Origin: Nocardia abscessus NBRC 100374
Lineage (GTDB): Bacteria > Actinomycetota > Actinomycetes > Mycobacteriales > Mycobacteriaceae
DNA length: 64,000 bases
NCBI RefSeq assembly: GCF_000308455.1
Contig: NZ_BAFP01000128.1
Coordinates: 1 to 64,000 of the forward strand
Direction of reading: 5' to 3'
The notes beneath the pieces are model-generated. The model did not search any database and was not told the origin of the DNA. It was given only the letters and a program-made list of their open reading frames with translations. The position numbers and the translations under genes were made by a program. Positions 18,162 to 26,317 of this stretch are shown piece after piece. Within the stretch, counting starts at the first letter, position 1, and the number at the start of each line of letters is the position of its first letter.

Positions 18162-19531
18162 CGGTTCTGGCCCACGGCATCGGCGGAGCCGCCGATCTGC
18201 CGATCCCGCTGTCGTATGCCCTCATCGGGGCCGCATGGGCCTTGACGTTCTCCTTCGCGCTGCTGGCTTTCGCCTGGCGCGAGCCGCGTCTGGAGCCGCG
18301 ATCACCGGGTGTCGCGCTCCCCGCGATCATCGGAACGGTCGTGGACTCCAGGATGGTTCGGGTCGCGATCTCGGTGGTGAGCGTGGCCGCTGCCGCCGGG
18401 GTGCTCGCGATCGGTCTGCTCGGTGCCTCCGATTCGGCCGACAATCCCGTTCCCGGTGTCGTCTACATCTTCCTGTGGGTCGGGGTCATGGTCGCCTCGC
18501 TGGTCGCCGGACCCGTCTGGAAGGTGCTGTCCCCGGCGCGCGCACTGCACCGCGCCATCTGCCTGGCGTGGCGCCGCCCGCCCGGGCACGGGCTGATCCG
18601 GTATCCCGGTTCCTGGGGGCAGTGGCCCGCGGTGCTCGGTCTGTTCTCCTTCGTGTGGCTCGAATTGGCCTACCCGGACCCGGGTTCGGTGGCGGCTGTG
18701 ACCACCTGGCTGGCGGCATACCTCGTCGTGACCACGATCGGCCTGATCATCTACGGCACCGTGTGGGCCGAGCGCGCCGATCCGCTCGAGGTGTACAGCA
18801 GCCTGCTGGGCAGATTGAGCCCGTTCGGACGCCGCGCCACCGGTGAACGCGTGCTGCGTTCGCCGCTGGACAACCTGGCGGGCACTCCGGCGCGGATCGG
18901 TGGGGTGGCCGTGGCCGCCACCCTGCTCGGCTCGACGGCGTTCGACAGCTTCACCACATTTCCTTCGTGGCGCGGACTGCTGGCCGATGCGGGCAGCGGC
19001 GGATCCGATGTCCTGCCGGTCGTGCTGAACACGGCGGGACTGCTCGGGTTCATCGTTGTCGTCGGCGTCGCGTTCCGGACCGCCGCCCGGGCGACCGGCG
19101 GCCTGGACGAAGCGCAGCGGCGGCTGCTACCGGCTCGCCTCGCACACAGCCTGACACCGATCGTCGCCGGCTACCTGGTGGCCCACTATCTGACGTTTCT
19201 CGTGGAGAAAGGACAAGCGACGGTGATCTTGTTCGCGGATCCGTTCGGGCGAGGATGGAATCTCGCCGGGCTCGCCGACCGCGATGTCGCCTATGTCCTG
19301 TCCGCCCACCCCGCGGCGTTGGGGACGATCAAGGTGCTGGCCGTGGTCGTCGGCCACATCCTCGGTGTCGCCGCCGCGCACGACCGCTGCCTGCGGTTGC
19401 TGCCGCGGGCGCATCGGCTCACCGGTCAGCTGGCCCTGATGCTGACCATGGTCGGTTTCACCTTCACCGGTCTGTATCTGCTGTTAGAGCACCCATTCGG
19501 CAGCGAATTCGCCACGAAAGTGGGTTCATAG
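18158..19531 (+). CDS. Polytopic membrane protein of the cupredoxin-lipoprotein operon
   Basis: A 457-residue protein with roughly ten hydrophobic helices (ALIGAAWALTFSFALLAFAW, FLWVGVMVASLVAGPVW, VLPVVLNTAGLLGFIVVVGV and others) and conserved-looking His residues in the last third (LLPARLAHSLTPIVAGYLVA, AHYLTFLVEK, VVVGHILGVAAAHDRC). The start at 18158 overlaps the previous stop (ATGA). No known transporter signature is recognised. With the first gene of the operon it forms a pair of large membrane proteins flanking a lipoprotein and a small peptide, suggesting one complex in the cytoplasmic membrane (inference). Confidence 0.78.
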   Translation: MTVLAHGIGGAADLPIPLSYALIGAAWALTFSFALLAFAWREPRLEPRSPGVALPAIIGTVVDSRMVRVAISVVSVAAAAGVLAIGLLGASDSADNPVPGVVYIFLWVGVMVASLVAGPVWKVLSPARALHRAICLAWRRPPGHGLIRYPGSWGQWPAVLGLFSFVWLELAYPDPGSVAAVTTWLAAYLVVTTIGLIIYGTVWAERADPLEVYSSLLGRLSPFGRRATGERVLRSPLDNLAGTPARIGGVAVAATLLGSTAFDSFTTFPSWRGLLADAGSGGSDVLPVVLNTAGLLGFIVVVGVAFRTAARATGGLDEAQRRLLPARLAHSLTPIVAGYLVAHYLTFLVEKGQATVILFADPFGRGWNLAGLADRDVAYVLSAHPAALGTIKVLAVVVGHILGVAAAHDRCLRLLPRAHRLTGQLALMLTMVGFTFTGLYLLLEHPFGSEFATKVGS

Positions 19532-19672
19532 CGCGTTTCTTTACCTCATGGTTCAGGTTCGCGGGGCCGTTGCCACTCGCTCGGTGACAGGGGATGCCGA
19601 TCTTCACGGCACGCACTGTCGGATCGTTTTCGGCGCGGAAGATGGAGCGACGATTCTTGAAAAGCGTGGCGT

Positions 19673-21250
19673 TCACGACGGCGGCTGGCAGAGCACCGGA
19701 TTCTCCAGGTCGGCGCACGCAAGGTTGCCGTGTGAGCGGATGATGTCCTTGCCGACCTCTTTGGCCAGGTAGCGCAGGAAGCTCGCGACCAGGGAATCCG
19801 CTTTCGGTTCCTGATAGGTGTAGGCGTACTCGGTGCCCCAGAACGGGTAGGCACGATGGACCGCGTCGTCCCGCGTCGCCTTGTGGCCGTCGATGTGCAC
19901 GAGCACCACATCGTTGTTCTTCGACGCCGAACCGAATTCGCTGTAACCGATCGCACCGTCGATTCTCGCGACCGTACTCAACATGGCTTCGGTGGAGGAC
20001 TGGAAGCAGTGCGGCGTTCCGGTCGTGCCGTTTTCGATCGTTTCGCAATCGCGGGAGTTGGGACCGGACTCCCAATGCTCCAGAATCCGCTGCTGAAATG
20101 CCTGCCGGGTGCCCGAGTCCGGATAGCGGCCGACCAGTCGCACCGGCACGTCCGTGCCGCCTATCTCCTTCCAGTTTGCGATCTTTCCGTCGTAGAGTTC
20201 CTGAATCTGCTTCGGCGAGAGGTCGGACACTCCCGCCTTCTTGTTGACGACGAGCGTGAACAGAGCGAGCGCGATGGGCTGGGCCAGCAATTCCGGATAC
20301 TTGTCCGGCTTGACTCCGTCGGTGATCGCCACCATGGCGGGACTCCGCTGCTCCCGCTTCCCGGTCTCGTTCAACTTCTGCAATCCGGAATCGCTGCTGT
20401 CGAAATCGAAAGCGAATTGCGCTCCCGGACAGGTCTTGCGGTACGACTCCGCGGCGTCCTTCATGACCGCCGAAAATGCCGTCGATCCGGTGAGAGTCAG
20501 ATTGCCGGACGCGCAGTCCAGCGGAGCCGAATCCGGGCTCTGGAGGATGGTCACGGTGGTAGTGACACCGAGACCCACGATGACCACCACCAAGAACGCG
20601 ATCAAGGTCAGCACACGCTTGGACCATTCGGTGGGTGCCTCGGTCTCGGTCACGGTGCCACCCTCGATGGCCGTGTGAACCTCCGCGGGTGCGGACACAT
20701 ACCGGTGGAAGCGGGAGCCGCCGGAATCCCAGCGCCGCAGGACGGCCAGAATCTTGTAGTGGCCGCGACGTTTCAGCGGCACCCTCGGCAGATCGATGAT
20801 TCCCGCGCCTGCCGCCTCGTCGTCGAACATCCGAATGCGCGGGTCTCCGTTGCGCTGCTGTTCGAGGTTCAGGCCCAGCGTGCCTCGCAGTTCGGTGACC
20901 GCGACGCCGAGCACCCTACGACCGGGAAGGCGCACCCGCACACCGGTCGGATTGTCGTCGTTGACCAGATAATCGGACCCGACGATATCGGTGACACCGT
21001 GGTTGTGGACGCGCAACAGCACGATCGACACGTCGGCCAGATCGGTGCCCGCAGGCAAGGTGAGATTCTCGAACACTTGCGCATGCCCGGACTGCACCTC
21101 ACCTGTCAGCGGGGTGTCCATCTGGACGCGATACCCCAACCGCTTGCGTCCGGCGATGCCGAACTCCCACACGGCAGCGCACACCGGGACGATGACACCG
21201 AGAAGGGCGAGAACCAGACCGACAATGCCGATGATGGCCTCGAGTTCCAC
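19673..21250 (-). CDS. Membrane-anchored PstS-like substrate-binding protein with extra N-terminal domain
   Basis: 525 residues from the GTG at 21250 (GGGAGGAGG upstream). Architecture: N-terminal helix (IIGIVGLVLALLGVIVPVCA), a ~190-residue cytoplasmic-type domain (residues ~30-220, SIVLLRVHNHGVTDI, RMFDDEAAGAG), a second helix (VLTLIAFLVVVIVGLGVTTT, ~residue 225) and a C-terminal phosphate-binding-protein-like domain (LTLTGSTAFSAVMKDAAESY, IALALFTLVVNKKAGVSDLS, RYPDSGTRQAFQQRIL, AIGYSEFG). The SGTR motif is typical of PstS-type ligand loops. No permease or ATPase is nearby, so a sensing role is more likely than transport (inference). Confidence 0.82.
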   Translation of the reverse strand: MELEAIIGIVGLVLALLGVIVPVCAAVWEFGIAGRKRLGYRVQMDTPLTGEVQSGHAQVFENLTLPAGTDLADVSIVLLRVHNHGVTDIVGSDYLVNDDNPTGVRVRLPGRRVLGVAVTELRGTLGLNLEQQRNGDPRIRMFDDEAAGAGIIDLPRVPLKRRGHYKILAVLRRWDSGGSRFHRYVSAPAEVHTAIEGGTVTETEAPTEWSKRVLTLIAFLVVVIVGLGVTTTVTILQSPDSAPLDCASGNLTLTGSTAFSAVMKDAAESYRKTCPGAQFAFDFDSSDSGLQKLNETGKREQRSPAMVAITDGVKPDKYPELLAQPIALALFTLVVNKKAGVSDLSPKQIQELYDGKIANWKEIGGTDVPVRLVGRYPDSGTRQAFQQRILEHWESGPNSRDCETIENGTTGTPHCFQSSTEAMLSTVARIDGAIGYSEFGSASKNNDVVLVHIDGHKATRDDAVHRAYPFWGTEYAYTYQEPKADSLVASFLRYLAKEVGKDIIRSHGNLACADLENPVLCQPPS

Positions 21251-21565
21251 AGCCACACCTCCTCCCCCTGAGATTTCAATTCGAATCAGATTGTGCAGGA
21301 GAGCTACTCGCGAAACGTCACCCGACAACAAAAGTTGGCTGGCTGTTCATCGACCTCGCGATCACGTCCTCGCACTATTGCGGAAAGAACCGCAAACAAG
21401 AGGCCGTCCAGTTTGATTGCGCGCATGCCAGTGGATCAAGATCTCGGTCACATCGACCACGCTGAACGTTCTCCTCGTCAAACCAAGCTCCCACCGCTCG
21501 AACCGATGGAAGCAGCCAACTTCATGCGAGGACCGCACCAGCCGCCACGCACTCACCAGGAGTGG

Positions 21566-21635
21566 GGAATTACGTGAGCGGCCACCTGAGGAATTACATG
21601 AGCGGAAGCCAGCTCGCCGGGGGAATTCCGTGAGC
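21566..21635 (+). repeat. Three short direct repeats resembling an IS21-family end
   Basis: GGAATTACGTGAGCGG (21566-21581), GGAATTACATGAGCGG (21590-21605) and GGAATTCCGTGAGC (21622-21635) form three near-identical copies 24 and 32 nt apart. Multiple short repeats of this kind are typical of the terminal regions of IS21-family elements. No istA/istB gene is present here, so it would be a solo end. The surrounding 21251-21760 has no gene. Confidence 0.5.
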
Positions 21636-21760
21636 ACCGACACCACCAGGGTTCCTCGGCGCGAGGTCAAGTTCGTCCTATATCCCACTATCTGATTGCG
21701 CGATGCTTGGGACGGGGCGCCTCGCAACCGAAACCGAACTACATGACAGGAGTTCGACAG

Positions 21761-22111
21761 ATGAAGAGGATCATCACCACCGTGGCCGCTGTACTCGCCA
21801 CCGGGGGAGGAATCACGTTCGCCGCGCCGGCGGGAGCGCAGCCACCGTGCGACGACGGCAATTTCTGCATCTTCCACGATAAAGGAGGTGGCGGCAGCCA
21901 CTACTCGCTCGATCAAGGTATCGGCGACCTGGGCGGGGTCGCCGGCGGTCTCAATGACCACGTGTTTTCGGTGTGGAACAGAGACGACCGGAACTGGTGC
22001 CTGTACGCCGACGCAGACCATGGCAACCAGCTCCTGCTCGTCACGCGTGGTCCGCTGATCGACCTGGAAGAGCGCGTGGCCTTCCAGGTGTCCTCGGTGG
22101 AACCCTGCTAG
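21761..22111 (+). CDS. Secreted peptidase-inhibitor (I36)-like protein
   Basis: 116 residues from the ATG at 21761 (CAGGAG 8 nt upstream). Signal peptide (MKRIITTVAAVLATGGG...APAGAQ), then a compact domain with four cysteines: PCDDGNFCIFHDKGGGGSHY, GGLNDHVFSVWNRD, WCLYADADHGNQLLLVTRG, SVEPC. The spacing and the FCIF...GGG...Y pattern match the small beta/gamma-crystallin-like inhibitors of MEROPS family I36. Likely exported; the target protease is unknown. It sits between two IS remnants. Confidence 0.72.
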   Translation: MKRIITTVAAVLATGGGITFAAPAGAQPPCDDGNFCIFHDKGGGGSHYSLDQGIGDLGGVAGGLNDHVFSVWNRDDRNWCLYADADHGNQLLLVTRGPLIDLEERVAFQVSSVEPC

Positions 22112-22149
22112 CGCAGGAATGTCGAGCGTGACGGACCGGATCGGCCGGA

Positions 22150-22690
22150 CTTGTTGCGTCACAGCCAGACCGACGGCAGGGACGGGCGCGCGGTTGACCG
22201 GCGAATTCGGGTGTGTCGTCCGGCGGCGGGTCTGAGCGCAGCGAAGCGTGACGTCCGGGTAGGAGCGAGAGATGTCGTTTTCCCACCAGGCGCTGAGTCG
22301 GTTGAGGTTGATGCCCGCAGCGGTCAGCAGGTGCTGGAGGCTCGTTTTGGCCAGGCCGCGATAGCGGGAGCGGCGCAGGCCGCAGGGTCGGATACCCCCT
22401 GAGCGATAGTGCCTTCCACGCCCGCGCGGTGCTGGTAGCTGCCACTGCTCGGTCTGTTGTTCGGCGCGAGCGAGTTGGAGAGCCTGGTGCTGGGCGCGAT
22501 GCCGCAGGGTGAGCCGCCGACCTGAACCGGAGCGGATGCGCTGCTCCCGAGCGGGGCAGGATCGACACGCTGAGCTGGGGAATCGACCCCTGACGACCGG
22601 GATCCCGTCCTGGGACCGATCGGCTTTCCAGGATCAGGAGCAGGTGCCCTGCGGGCAGGTCACCTGCTCCTGGCTCGATACCTGGTCAAT
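22150..22690 (-). pseudogene. Decayed C-terminal part of an IS1182-family transposase
   Basis: Read in pieces on minus, typical IS1182 C-terminal blocks appear: VTCPQG then SWKADRSQDGIPVVRG, RFPSSACRSCPAREQ, GRRLTLRHRAQHQALQLARA, YQHRAGVEGTIAQGV, and RSRYRGLAKTSLQHLLTAAG followed by INLNRLSAWW. A TGA interrupts after QGTCS, one frameshift lies before YQHRAG and another before GLRRSRYRG. The N-terminal half including most catalytic residues is absent. It is therefore an old remnant, not a functional element. Confidence 0.75.
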
Positions 22691-22967
22691 TTTGTTCTAT
22701 ACGGATCCCCCAGTGCTCCGCATCCTTTGCGGTGCCGGGAGTTTCCAGCAAAGGGGAGATGATTCATGTTCGGTACGAGGGGGGACAGGGCAGCCGTGGG
22801 GTCGGCCTCGCCCGCGGGCCCCACGATCGCCGTGTTCGCGAGTGGCAAGCACAGCCGACATCGCAGCGCACACTCGACGGGGTTCGCCGTGGACTCGTGG
22901 GTCGCGGTTCGAGCGGGTGCCTTGGCACGCAGCGGTTCGCTCGGTGTCGCCACCGTCAGGGGCAGCG

Positions 22968-23258
22968 ATGGGTGAGCTCTTGGAGGTTGATCTCGACACG
23001 CTGCGCTGGCTCGGAGGGCAGCTGGGAGGACACGCCGATGCGATCACCACGCTGCGGCTCTCGGCGGTCGTGAATATGGGTGATTCGCCGATCCAGGCTG
23101 TGTCCGCGCAGGTCGGTACCGCTGTGCTCGAGGTGTTCGGGCTGATCGGCGGCAATCTGAAGGAGCTGTCGGAGAAGACTGTCGGCGCGGTCAAGACCTA
23201 TGAGGACTTCGAGCAGGTCAATACCGATCTACTGAACCGATACAACGAGGGCCGGTGA
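22968..23258 (+). CDS. EspC/WXG100-like type VII secretion substrate
   Basis: A 96-residue helical protein from the ATG at 22968. It reads LEVDLDTLRWLGGQLGGHAD near the N-terminus, then an Ala/Val-rich hairpin and ends with KTVGAVKTYEDFEQVNTDLL. The last part contains the YxxxD/E-type motif (YEDFE) that marks ESX substrates. Length and composition match EspC-like type VII targets. Its stop overlaps the GTG of the hydrolase gene (GTGA), so the two products are probably made and exported as partners. No ESX machinery genes are in this window. Confidence 0.72.
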   Translation: MGELLEVDLDTLRWLGGQLGGHADAITTLRLSAVVNMGDSPIQAVSAQVGTAVLEVFGLIGGNLKELSEKTVGAVKTYEDFEQVNTDLLNRYNEGR

Positions 23259-24952
23259 GCATGGCCACCCTCAGCCACGTCTTCGCCAGCAACCCGCAGT
23301 CGATGATCGACTTCGCCGCCGACCTCACGACGCAGAACGACACATTCACCGACCGCGTCGAACAAGCGACCCGCGACGTGAACCGTGGCATGGACAGCTG
23401 GAAGGGCAACGCCGCGGCCGCCGGGTCCGCTCGCAACTTGGCGAATCGGATGGAGGCCAATCACCTCGCCACCTCGATCGTCGCGATCGCCGACCACTAC
23501 AACTCCTACGCACCCGCACTCGAGGCCACTCGACGCTCGCTGCTGAGCATCGTTCAAACCGGCCTGCCCAAGATGGGAATGACCGTCGACGACGCGGGCA
23601 ATGTCACCGCGCCCCGGCTGCCCGTCGCCGGTACCAGATACTCGCCGGAGACCGTGGCGATGCTGCAGCAGATACTCGACGGTGAGGCGGCGGGTTACCA
23701 GGCCCGCATCAAGGCTCTGCTGACCGAGTTCGGCGATACCGAAACCAACGCGGCGCAGGCGATCAGCGGTGAACTCGCCGAACTCGGCGAATACCGTGGC
23801 GACCCCGACGGACCGCCTATCCGGCCGGAGATCCTCGCCCTGGTGAACAGTGACGAGGTACGCGCCGATCCGAAAAAACTGCACGACCTGTGGCAAACAC
23901 TCACCGCGGCGGAGAAGGACGAGCTGTACCGCAGCGACCCCTTCCTCGGCAACCGCGACGGTATCCCACAGGTCGACCGCGATCACTACAACCGGCGCCA
24001 CCTGGTCGACCTGCGCGCCGCAGCCCAACGCCGACTAGACGAACTTCAAGCGAATCCGCCTCAGAAGCGGGGTCTCGACCCTATCGATGACGCGCTGCGC
24101 GAGTCGGAGTGGCAGCGAAAGGTCGATGAGGCCAAGCACAAGGTGTCCGAGTACGACGGTGTGGCAAATGGATTGAAGCCCGGTGCGGACCAGGCACCAC
24201 GGCTGTTGTCGATGCTCGACGATCAGGGGCGCGCGGCGATCGCGGTCGGAAACCCGGATACCGCGGGCAACGTCGTGACCTACATTCCAGGCACGTATGC
24301 CGATATCGCGACGATCGGCGACGGGGCCGAGCGCGCGGAACGAATGCGCTGGGCGGCCGAGGACGCGGATCCGTCGACGCGGACATCTGTTGTCGCGTGG
24401 TACGGCTACGACGCGCCGCCGGATCTGCCCCGGGCCGCTTTGGATTCGTACGCGGTGGCCGCGGCCGAACCGCTGGACAATTTCCAGGCCGGATTGCGTG
24501 CCACCCACGATGGTGGCCGGTCCACCAACACCGTGGTCGGTTACAGCTACGGGACAACAGTGATCGGCCACGCGGCCACCGTTTCGGAAGATAGCGACGG
24601 CAAGTTGGTTCCTCACACGCTCGACGCCGACAAGCTGATTCTTGTCGGCAGCCCGGGCATAGATGCCGACAGTCCGAAGCAGTTACACCTCGCCGGAGTG
24701 AATCCGGAGAACAACGCTGAACACATCTGGATCACCACGAACGAGAACGACACGATCCAGGTCACGCCAGCAGTCGTCCATGGTTACCAACCTGTGATGG
24801 TGCCCGGCTTCGGGCAGAATTTCTACTCGGAGGGCTCGGAGGACGGCGGGTTGAGCACCGAGGCGCACGAGTCATATTGGAATCTCGGAAATCCCGGCCT
24901 GACGAATATGGGCAGGATCATCAGTGGCGTCGGGGAATTGGAGATGCGATGA
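23255..24952 (+). CDS. Alpha/beta hydrolase (DUF1023 type) with N-terminal WXG-like helical region
   Basis: 565 residues from the GTG at 23255 (ATG at 23261 is an alternative). The N-terminal ~110 residues are helical, with RGMDSWKGNAAAAGSARNLA, a WXG-type hairpin. A long helical linker follows, and the C-terminal third is a DUF1023 hydrolase: VVAWYGYDAPPDLPRAALDS, nucleophile Ser431 in VVGYSYGTTVIG, LILVGSPGIDAD (acid region) and NENDTIQVTPAVVHG (His). It is coupled to the EspC-like gene. The likely product is an exported lipase/esterase effector of a type VII system (inference). Substrate unknown. Confidence 0.82.
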   Translation: MSMATLSHVFASNPQSMIDFAADLTTQNDTFTDRVEQATRDVNRGMDSWKGNAAAAGSARNLANRMEANHLATSIVAIADHYNSYAPALEATRRSLLSIVQTGLPKMGMTVDDAGNVTAPRLPVAGTRYSPETVAMLQQILDGEAAGYQARIKALLTEFGDTETNAAQAISGELAELGEYRGDPDGPPIRPEILALVNSDEVRADPKKLHDLWQTLTAAEKDELYRSDPFLGNRDGIPQVDRDHYNRRHLVDLRAAAQRRLDELQANPPQKRGLDPIDDALRESEWQRKVDEAKHKVSEYDGVANGLKPGADQAPRLLSMLDDQGRAAIAVGNPDTAGNVVTYIPGTYADIATIGDGAERAERMRWAAEDADPSTRTSVVAWYGYDAPPDLPRAALDSYAVAAAEPLDNFQAGLRATHDGGRSTNTVVGYSYGTTVIGHAATVSEDSDGKLVPHTLDADKLILVGSPGIDADSPKQLHLAGVNPENNAEHIWITTNENDTIQVTPAVVHGYQPVMVPGFGQNFYSEGSEDGGLSTEAHESYWNLGNPGLTNMGRIISGVGELEMR

Positions 24953-25053
24953 GCAGACACCCGTGGTCGATCCTGCCTGTCGCCGTCATGGCGGCCAGGA
25001 CGGCGACAGCGTTCGGTCAGGTCGCAACACCGGAAGGAACATCTCAGCCATGA
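24949..25053 (+). CDS. Short 34-codon frame, possible broken lipoprotein leader
   Basis: The ATG at 24949 overlaps the hydrolase stop (ATGA) and the TGA at 25051 overlaps the next ATG. It reads like a signal sequence (HPWSILPVAVMAA) followed by TATAFGQ, which would be a lipobox if the Phe were Cys. The following gene then begins without any signal. Either this is a genuine tiny coupled gene or the two were once one lipoprotein gene split by a small indel. Confidence 0.35.
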   Translation: MSRHPWSILPVAVMAARTATAFGQVATPEGTSQP

Positions 25054-25532
25054 CAGACGGCATCCCGGTCGAGGCGAGGCTGACCGAGGCAGCGGCACGG
25101 CGGCGGATCATCGACCAGCTGACCGACACACTGCGGCTGCTGCCCGCCGGTGTGTCACTGACGTGGCAGCACCCCGAGTTCCCCGAAACCGTCTTCGGCG
25201 ATGCGACAGTCGTCTCGTGCGTGGACGACGACAGCGTGCCGGACCCGCCGTATAACATCGCCGCGATGTACTGGGTAGCCGGGGTTCCTACAGGCAAGCG
25301 CGCCCAGTACCTGGAGCTGTTCGTTCGGGCCTGGGATGCGCTGGGCTGGAGGCCTCTTCGCGACAACGCGGACCCGCGGATGCCGCAAGTTCGCGCCGGT
25401 ACCCCCGACAGGTACCTACTGACCCTCAGACAGAATTTGCGCGGCGATCTGTCGGTGTCAGTGTCGTCGCCGTGCTTCCCGCACGACAAACGCGGCGGCG
25501 ATGTGAATCCGTCGACCATCAACCATCCGTGA
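25050..25532 (+). CDS. Hypothetical protein of the type VII substrate operon
   Basis: 160 residues, no signal peptide as annotated. Alternating alpha/beta text (IIDQLTDTLRLLPAGVSLTW, AMYWVAGVPTGKRAQYLELF, RYLLTLRQNLRGDLSVSVSS) resembles the soluble part of small actinobacterial lipoproteins. The start at 25050 overlaps the stop of the short frame upstream. It is followed 13 nt later by the YbaB-like gene. Family not recognised. If joined to the 34-codon frame upstream it would be a lipoprotein. Confidence 0.6.
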   Translation: MTDGIPVEARLTEAAARRRIIDQLTDTLRLLPAGVSLTWQHPEFPETVFGDATVVSCVDDDSVPDPPYNIAAMYWVAGVPTGKRAQYLELFVRAWDALGWRPLRDNADPRMPQVRAGTPDRYLLTLRQNLRGDLSVSVSSPCFPHDKRGGDVNPSTINHP

Positions 25533-25545
25533 GGCAGGCACGCCG

Positions 25546-25920
25546 ATGTCGCAAGGACGCAAAGATTTCGAGGAGTTGGGTGCGAAGGTGCAGCGCGCAC
25601 AGCACGCGCTTGCCGAGATCCGGAGTATCGGCACCAGCGGGGGAATCCGGGTGGAAGTCGACGCGGAGAACCACCTGCTGTCGGTGTCGGTCCCGGACGC
25701 GCACGAGATCATCGAGGCGTACAACGCCGCCGTCGCCAACAAGCGAGATATGGTCGATGAAGCCATGCGCGAAGTAACCAACGATGCTCGCGTCGAGGCG
25801 ATATCCACTTTCACCCGGGCGGCTGCCGCGTTGCGGGACGCCCAACGGCAGGAGCAGCCGTCCTGGGAGGAGCACCCGGGCAACGACTCTCATTCGTTCT
25901 GGAGCGATCGCAGCTTCTGA
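25546..25920 (+). CDS. YbaB/EbfC-like nucleoid-associated family protein
   Basis: 124 residues. The N-terminal coiled coil (KDFEELGAKVQRAQHALAEI) is followed by the YbaB core: GIRVEVDAENHLLSVSVPDA then HEIIEAYNAAVANKRDMVDE. The C-terminal ~35 residues are charged and Trp/Ser-rich. In actinobacteria divergent YbaB-like proteins are often found inside ESX-associated clusters rather than beside recR/dnaX; this copy closes the type VII substrate operon. It may act as a DNA-binding regulator or a cytosolic helper; not resolvable from sequence. Confidence 0.7.
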   Translation: MSQGRKDFEELGAKVQRAQHALAEIRSIGTSGGIRVEVDAENHLLSVSVPDAHEIIEAYNAAVANKRDMVDEAMREVTNDARVEAISTFTRAAAALRDAQRQEQPSWEEHPGNDSHSFWSDRSF

Positions 25921-26317
25921 TCCGGTCGGCCCGGCGCTGTCTGCTCGGCAATCTACGAATGTGACGTGTGCATCACGGAATAATCCACATTTTGCCCATC
26001 CACGACGCGGGCACCTCATTCCGCGGCGGGATTCTACTGATCAACCCTTCCGGGGTTTCGCCGGTCAGTCGGCGAATAGCGGTATCCGAGAATCACGTTG
26101 AGTGTACGCATGCGGAGTTCTCCGTACCCATGGCGGCAGAGACTGCCGTAGGGCGGCCGCAGGTACCGAGTTCGAACTTGCGGAACTCGAAGTGCTGTGG
26201 AACTCGCGCCATTCCTGATCGGTGGGTTTGCGGTATTCCGCTTCGGGCGGCGGTCCGGGTGAGTGTCGAGGAAGGCCGGTAAGTACGGACGAGTTGCTCA
26301 GGAACGAAATGGTGATG
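25921..26317. other. Intergenic, nothing recognised
   Basis: About 400 bases between the YbaB-like gene and the convergent HAD gene. Frames in all directions lack a plausible start, ribosome-binding site or family motif. AT content is somewhat raised around 25960-26000. No clear terminator hairpin was found by eye. Confidence 0.5.

Noticed and set aside
19856..21271. Plus-strand 471-codon frame
   Set aside because: Antisense to the PstS-like gene; His/Arg/Gln-rich without motifs.
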